Shown here: one piece after another, positions 60,201 through 64,000 of the stretch
Numbering within the stretch: position 1 is the first letter of the stretch
How the letters are laid out: every line of letters begins with the position of its first letter
Source: Burkholderia ambifaria
Lineage (GTDB): Bacteria; Pseudomonadota; Gammaproteobacteria; Burkholderiales; Burkholderiaceae
Reading direction: 5' to 3'
NCBI RefSeq assembly: GCF_001443045.1
Contig: NZ_LKPJ01000002.1
Location: forward strand, 333,121 to 397,120
Length of the DNA: 64,000 bases
The notes under the pieces: model-generated
Told to the model about the DNA's origin: nothing
What the model saw: the letters and a program-made list of their open reading frames with translations, nothing else
The model's database searches: none
Made by a program: the position numbers and the translations under genes

Positions 60201-63200
60201 CAGCGTGCTGCCGGGCGCGACCGCGGTTGCGACGCCGGGGCCCGATCTCGCCGCGCGCTTCGACTTCGCGCTGGACTTCACCGATGACGCGAACGGGATC
60301 GAACTCGTCGCCGCCTATGCGACCGACTGCATCGATGCCGATACCGCGCGCGCATGGCTCGACAGTTATGCGGCGCTCGTCGCCGCCGCCGCACGTGAAC
60401 CGCAATGCACGACGGCCGCGCTGCCGTGCGATGCGTCGCCGGCATCGCGCCAGCCGCGCGACGGCCGCGCGCTGAGCGTCGAGCACACCGACATCGTCGC
60501 CGCATTCGCGCGGCAGGCCGCTGCCTATCCGCATCGCGTCGCGCTTGCCGATACGTCGGCGTCGCTGACGTTCGCCGAACTCGACGACGCGTCGAACCGC
60601 ATCGCGCACGCACTGACACTGCGCGGCGCGACGGCAGACGCGCCCGTCATCGTCTGCATCGAGCGTTCGGCACGCTTCGTCGTCGGCCTGCTCGGCGCGC
60701 TGAAGGCCGGCGCGCTGGCCGTGCTGCTCGACCCGGCCCAACCGGACGCACGCCTGGCCGCGGCCGCCGCCGATAGCCGCGCACGCTGGGCGCTGGTTGC
60801 GAACGCGGCCGCGTGGCCGGCCGGCATCGACGCGCAGCCGCTCGACGTCGACACGCTCGCGCAGGACGCGACGCTCGCACACGCGGCCGGCGTACGCGTC
60901 GCGCCGCATCCCGAACAGGGTGCCTATCTGATCTATACGTCGGGCTCGACCGGCACGCCGAAGGGCGTCGTCGTGTCGCACGGCGCGCTGGCCGACTACG
61001 TGCAGGGAATGCTCGACGAACTCGCGTTCGCCCCGGACGCGTCGTTCGCGATGGTGTCGACCGTCGCCGCCGACCTCGGCCACACGACGCTGTTCGGCGC
61101 GCTGTGCGCCGGTCGCACGCTGCACCTGCTGCCGGCCGCGTGCGCGTTCGATCCGGACCTGTTCGCGGAAGAAATGCGCCGCCGCGACGTCGGCGTGCTG
61201 AAGATCGTGCCGAGCCACCTGCAGGCGCTGCTCGATGCGCGCGTGCCGGCCGACGTGCTGCCGCGCCACGCGCTCGTGACCGGCGGTGAAACGCTGACGT
61301 GGGCGCTCGTCGCGCGTCTGGCCGCGCTCGCGCCGGCCTGCCGCGTGATCAACCATTACGGGCCGACCGAAGCGACGGTTGGCGCGATCGCGTGCGACAC
61401 CGCGTCGATCGCGGCCGACGCGCGCGATCCGGCGAGCGGCGTGCCGCTCGGCGCGCCGCTGCCGAATGCGCGCGCACTGGTGCTCGACGCGTTCGGCGCG
61501 TGCGTGCCCGCCGGTGCGACGGGCGAACTGTATCTGGGCGGGCCGGGCGTTGCGCGCGGCTACCTGAACCGGCCGGCGCAGACCGCCGAGCGCTTCGTGC
61601 CCGATCCGTTCACGCCCGGCGCGCGCCTGTATCGCACCGGCGACCGCGTGCGTCTGCGCACGGACGGCCGTCTCGCGTTCCTCGGCCGGATCGACGATCA
61701 GGTGAAGATTCGCGGCTATCGCGTCGAGCCGGGCGAGGTGAGCGCGGCGGTACGCGCGTGCGGCCCGATTGCGCAGGCCGAGACGCTCGCGATCGAGCAC
61801 GACGGCCGTCTGCGGCTTGCGACGTTCGTCGTGATGCGCGACGGCGCGGCATTCGATGAAGCCGCCGTGCGCGCGGCGCTCGGCACGACGCTGCCCGACT
61901 ACATGGTGCCCGCGCAGTTCGTCGCGCTCGCACGTCTGCCGGTGACCGCGAACGGCAAGATCGATCGCGCGGCACTGCGCGAACTGGCGGCCGCGCCGGT
62001 GGCGACGGCCTCCGGCGACGCGCCGCAGGGCCCGGTCGAAACGGCGCTCGCGGAAGTCTGGCAAGCGGTGCTGAAGGCGCCGCATGTCGGCCGCGACGAC
62101 AACTTCTTCGAACTCGGTGGCGATTCGATCCTCGTGCTGCAGGTGATCGCACGCGCCCGCAAGCGCGGCGTGCGCTTCACGCCGAAGCAGCTGTTCGACG
62201 GCCCGACGGTCGCCGAACTCGCGCGCATCGCGAAGACCGGGGACGTTGCCGCTGCTATGTCGGCAACGACTTCCGCAACGCCCATGCCAGATCAGTCCAC
62301 ACCGGCTGCCGAGGCGATCCTGACGCCCGCGCAACAGCGCTTTTTCGCGCTCGACGTGCCGCGTCCGGGCCACTGGAACCAGTCGGTCGCGTTCGACGTG
62401 CGCGGCCCGTTCGACGCCGATGCGTTCGCGCGTGCATTCGATACGTTGCTGACCCATCACGATGCTTTCCGCCAGCGCTTCGCGCGTGGCGCGGACGGCA
62501 AGTGGCACGCGCGCGATGTGGCAAAGCCGTACGACGCGCTGCCGTTCGTCGAAGTCGCCGCACGCGATGATGCCGACGCGCTGGCGCGCTTCGACGCACT
62601 GCAGCGCCGCCTCGATCTCGGCCGTGGGCCGCTCGCCTGCGCATGCGCGGCGCGGCTGCCGGACGGCGCGACGCAGCTATATCTGGCGATTCACCACGCG
62701 ATCGTCGACGGCGTGTCGTGGCGCATCCTGCTCGACGACCTGGACGCCGCGTATCGCGCTGCATGCGAGCGCACGCCGGTCCGTCTGTCGCAGCCGGGCC
62801 TGCGAGCGGACGCATGGGCAGCACGCCTGGCGCGTGCCGCGACCGACCCGGCGTCGCCGCTCACTGCCGAAGTCGCATACTGGACCGGCATGGCACAGGG
62901 CGACGACCTCGTGCCCGATCATCCGGACGCACCGGCGACGAACGCCGACGCGGCCGTCGTCGTGCAGACGATCGACGCGGCACTGACCCGCGCCGCGCTA
63001 ACCGATGCGCATGCCGCGTATCGCACGCAGACGATCGAACTGCTGGGCGCGGCGCTCGCCCTGGCGCTGGCCGGTGCCGGTACCGGTACCGGTGGCGCCG
63101 CATCGTGCCGGGTCGAACTCGAAGGGCATGGCCGCGAGGCGCTGTTCGACGATGCGGACGCGAGCCGCACGATCGGCTGGCTGACGAGCCACTATCCGGT

Positions 63201-64000
63201 GACGCTGCCGGTCGCCGCCACGGCGTGCGACACGCTGTGCGCGGTCAAGGACACGCTGCGCGCGGTGCCGCACAAGGGGCTCGGCTTCGGCGTGCTCGCG
63301 CACTACGGCGATGCGGCGACGCGCGCGGCGCTGGCCGCGGTGCCTCGTCCGCACGTCACGTTCAACTATCTTGGCCAGTTCGACGCACCGCGCGACGCGA
63401 TGCTCGTGCCGCGCTTCGGCGGTACCGGCATCGAGCGCGACCCGCAAGGGCCGCTCGGCAACACGCTCGCGATCCACGCCTATCCGGATACCGATCGCGA
63501 CGGCGCACGCACGCTGAAGGTTCACTGGGTATACGGCGCGCCGCAATTCGAGCGCGCGACGATCGACGCATTCGCGGCACGCTTCGCCGTCGCACTGCGC
63601 GAACTCGCCGACGCATGCGCGTCGCGTGTCGCGCATCGCGGCGGCGGCGCGACGCCGGGCGATTTTCCGCTCGCGCAGGCCGCCGGTCTCACGCAAGCCG
63701 CGATCGAGCGCGCGCCGCTCGACTGGCGCACGATCGACGACGTGTATCCGCTGTCGCCGATGCAGCAGGGAATCCTGTTCCACGCACTGTTCGCACCCGG
63801 CCACGCAAGCTACGTGAACCAGCTCGTCGCGACCGCGACGGCGCTCGATGCCGACCGGCTGGCGGCCGCATTCGGCGCGTCAGTCGCGCGCCACGACATC
63901 CTGCGCACCAGTGTGATGCCCGACGAGGCCGCACCGCTGCAATGCGTGCATCGCCATGCGCAGATGCCGATCGAACAGCTCGACTGGCGCACGCGCGGCG
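57214..64000 (+). CDS. orbI: Ornibactin non-ribosomal peptide synthetase OrbI (3' end outside window)
   Basis: Open from the ATG at 57214 to the window edge (2262 codons). Domains: A1 (YTSGSTGTPK at about 161), T1 (LGADSL, Ser569), C1 (HHAITDG, 771-777), A2 (YTSGSTGTPK at 1241), T2 (LGGDSI, Ser1638), E (HHAIVDGVSWRIL from 1827; NYLGQFD), then a second C domain (YPLSPMQQGILFH from 2178). A2 pocket residues read D-L-T-K-V-G-H-V-G, the aspartate code, and the following E domain fits D-beta-hydroxyaspartate, residue 2 of ornibactin. A1 reads roughly D-A-E-x-A-G-G-I-S, compatible with N5-hydroxyornithine. There is no starter C domain, as the acyl chain sits on the ornithine side chain. Confidence 0.95.
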   Translation, partial: MTSFPTALHHRIRELARRAPAAPALAAPFQNDLRLSRGALDARASRLARQLRAAGVGAEVRVGVCVERSCELFVALLAVLKAGGVFVPLDPRHPAARLDWIVRDAQLRHGIVDAAGRAAHGASFEHAFDATSAVDDGADAAAFADEEDEDVPVHPRAAAYMIYTSGSTGTPKAVVVEHGPLAAHCDALAAALPIEGGDRLLHFASVNFDAAHECWLAPLAVGASVTIAPPQPFAPDAAHALMVRESVSVAAFPPAYLREFAAVAARDGVPPALRVLAFGGEALPQQAFEFVRRTFPSVRLINGYGPTEAVISPMLWPVEPGETPVLAAHDAYASLPIGHVIGPRVARIEGDEAGESGESGESGEGGELLLGGVCIARGYHGRPALTAERFIPDAQGEPGARVYRTGDLARQRADGAFDYLGRLDDQVQVRGVRVEPAEIAACLRTHPAVADAAVIAETGNGPTRLTACVALRAAADDAALKAHVGAQLPAAWQPHRFVRCDALPYTLNGKLDRAALRERIAAARDTEQHAGDAPRTPTEAQIAGFWQTLLGLDATPSRADRFFALGADSLAAMQLQAAIRAALRVNLRLDMLFADPALAELAAHVDRAERETGEPLAAIAARRAPADAAASGAAHVDRAASLAQQRFWVLAQTRDASAAYHIAAHWTIDGALDRAALQRALDHVIGRHEAWRTTLVDNDDGIVMQRIHAHLPVSIATVDLRDQPPAARDAEAARLAERDAGAPFDLSHGPLLRATLVVLADDRQRLLLTAHHAITDGWSSRCAFDELSAAYGAYAQGREPLLPALPIQYADYADWQRDMLAGGEGERQLEYWRGALRDVPGPLALPVDRQPGATRTLQGARASLRLPDTVTADVRRLARDAQATVFTVLLAALDAWLSRLTGETDVVVAVPVAHRQRPETRALLGLFLNTVALRVRVVSTLPFRALVDAARTAALDAVAHQDVPFERVVDAVKPPVKRGDEWLRVKFAQQFDARHDSVLPGATAVATPGPDLAARFDFALDFTDDANGIELVAAYATDCIDADTARAWLDSYAALVAAAAREPQCTTAALPCDASPASRQPRDGRALSVEHTDIVAAFARQAAAYPHRVALADTSASLTFAELDDASNRIAHALTLRGATADAPVIVCIERSARFVVGLLGALKAGALAVLLDPAQPDARLAAAAADSRARWALVANAAAWPAGIDAQPLDVDTLAQDATLAHAAGVRVAPHPEQGAYLIYTSGSTGTPKGVVVSHGALADYVQGMLDELAFAPDASFAMVSTVAADLGHTTLFGALCAGRTLHLLPAACAFDPDLFAEEMRRRDVGVLKIVPSHLQALLDARVPADVLPRHALVTGGETLTWALVARLAALAPACRVINHYGPTEATVGAIACDTASIAADARDPASGVPLGAPLPNARALVLDAFGACVPAGATGELYLGGPGVARGYLNRPAQTAERFVPDPFTPGARLYRTGDRVRLRTDGRLAFLGRIDDQVKIRGYRVEPGEVSAAVRACGPIAQAETLAIEHDGRLRLATFVVMRDGAAFDEAAVRAALGTTLPDYMVPAQFVALARLPVTANGKIDRAALRELAAAPVATASGDAPQGPVETALAEVWQAVLKAPHVGRDDNFFELGGDSILVLQVIARARKRGVRFTPKQLFDGPTVAELARIAKTGDVAAAMSATTSATPMPDQSTPAAEAILTPAQQRFFALDVPRPGHWNQSVAFDVRGPFDADAFARAFDTLLTHHDAFRQRFARGADGKWHARDVAKPYDALPFVEVAARDDADALARFDALQRRLDLGRGPLACACAARLPDGATQLYLAIHHAIVDGVSWRILLDDLDAAYRAACERTPVRLSQPGLRADAWAARLARAATDPASPLTAEVAYWTGMAQGDDLVPDHPDAPATNADAAVVVQTIDAALTRAALTDAHAAYRTQTIELLGAALALALAGAGTGTGGAASCRVELEGHGREALFDDADASRTIGWLTSHYPVTLPVAATACDTLCAVKDTLRAVPHKGLGFGVLAHYGDAATRAALAAVPRPHVTFNYLGQFDAPRDAMLVPRFGGTGIERDPQGPLGNTLAIHAYPDTDRDGARTLKVHWVYGAPQFERATIDAFAARFAVALRELADACASRVAHRGGGATPGDFPLAQAAGLTQAAIERAPLDWRTIDDVYPLSPMQQGILFHALFAPGHASYVNQLVATATALDADRLAAAFGASVARHDILRTSVMPDEAAPLQCVHRHAQMPIEQLDWRTRG

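Noticed and set aside
58102..62508. Open frame of over 1400 codons on the minus strand opposite orbI
   Set aside because: It is antisense to conserved NRPS motifs and has shadow composition; no family resemblance.

Overview
The window is about 67% GC, densely coded and free of phage or insertion sequences. It is almost certainly chromosome 1 of a Burkholderia cepacia complex species. The strongest evidence is the ornibactin siderophore locus in the last 16 kb, in the order orbS-orbH-orbG-orbC-orbD-orbF-orbB, with orbE divergent from the NRPS gene orbI. An AmrAB-OprA type efflux pump, a chaperone-usher fimbrial operon, cys and rbs transport operons and a prkA-yeaH-spoVR operon fit the same group. 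Species cannot be fixed from sequence reading alone.

Layout. 1-447: end of an aldo/keto reductase. 544-4406: a peptidase-MFS operon divergent from its LysR regulator. 4471-6653: mnmH translationally overlapping a PF03773 permease gene. 6875-9924: a small unknown protein, a NodIJ-type ABC exporter and a universal stress protein. 10017-11794: a DUF2939 protein, an unknown 112-aa protein and lexA with two SOS boxes. 12036-17127: the sulfate transporter operon sbp-cysT-cysW-cysA and cysB. 17239-17466: a dead DUF805 gene. 17695-23486: rbsB-rbsA-rbsC-rbsR-rbsK with a LacI-type operator. 23755-25530: a chemoreceptor. 26040-31032: prkA-yeaH-spoVR. 31265-32569: an MHS-family permease. 32700-32831: a candidate small RNA carrying an anti-Shine-Dalgarno stretch. 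About 33046-33225: a relic of an amino acid ABC permease. 33230-34546: an M23 peptidase with a leader hairpin. 34838-41452: amrR divergent from amrA-amrB-oprA. 41453-42294: a low-GC spacer. 42295-47165: the fimbrial operon. 47269-47692: two small secreted proteins. 48037-64000: ornibactin.

How the iron system works together. A Fur-type promoter drives orbS, an ECF sigma factor. Three promoters with the same -35/-10 pattern (TAAAAA or TAAATA, 15 bp, CGTC) precede orbH, orbE and orbI, so OrbS drives the whole locus. OrbI and later NRPS genes outside the window assemble the peptide, with OrbH (MbtH-like) and OrbG (aspartyl hydroxylase) assisting. OrbE exports a precursor. OrbB, OrbC and OrbD take up the ferric complex, and OrbF reduces the iron.

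The least explained items are the 63-nt sRNA candidate with an upstream 16-bp palindrome, two relic genes, a 112-aa protein placed under SOS control, a minus-strand terminator just ahead of the M23 gene, an octamer tandem repeat between orbB and orbE, and a 45-aa His-rich secreted peptide.
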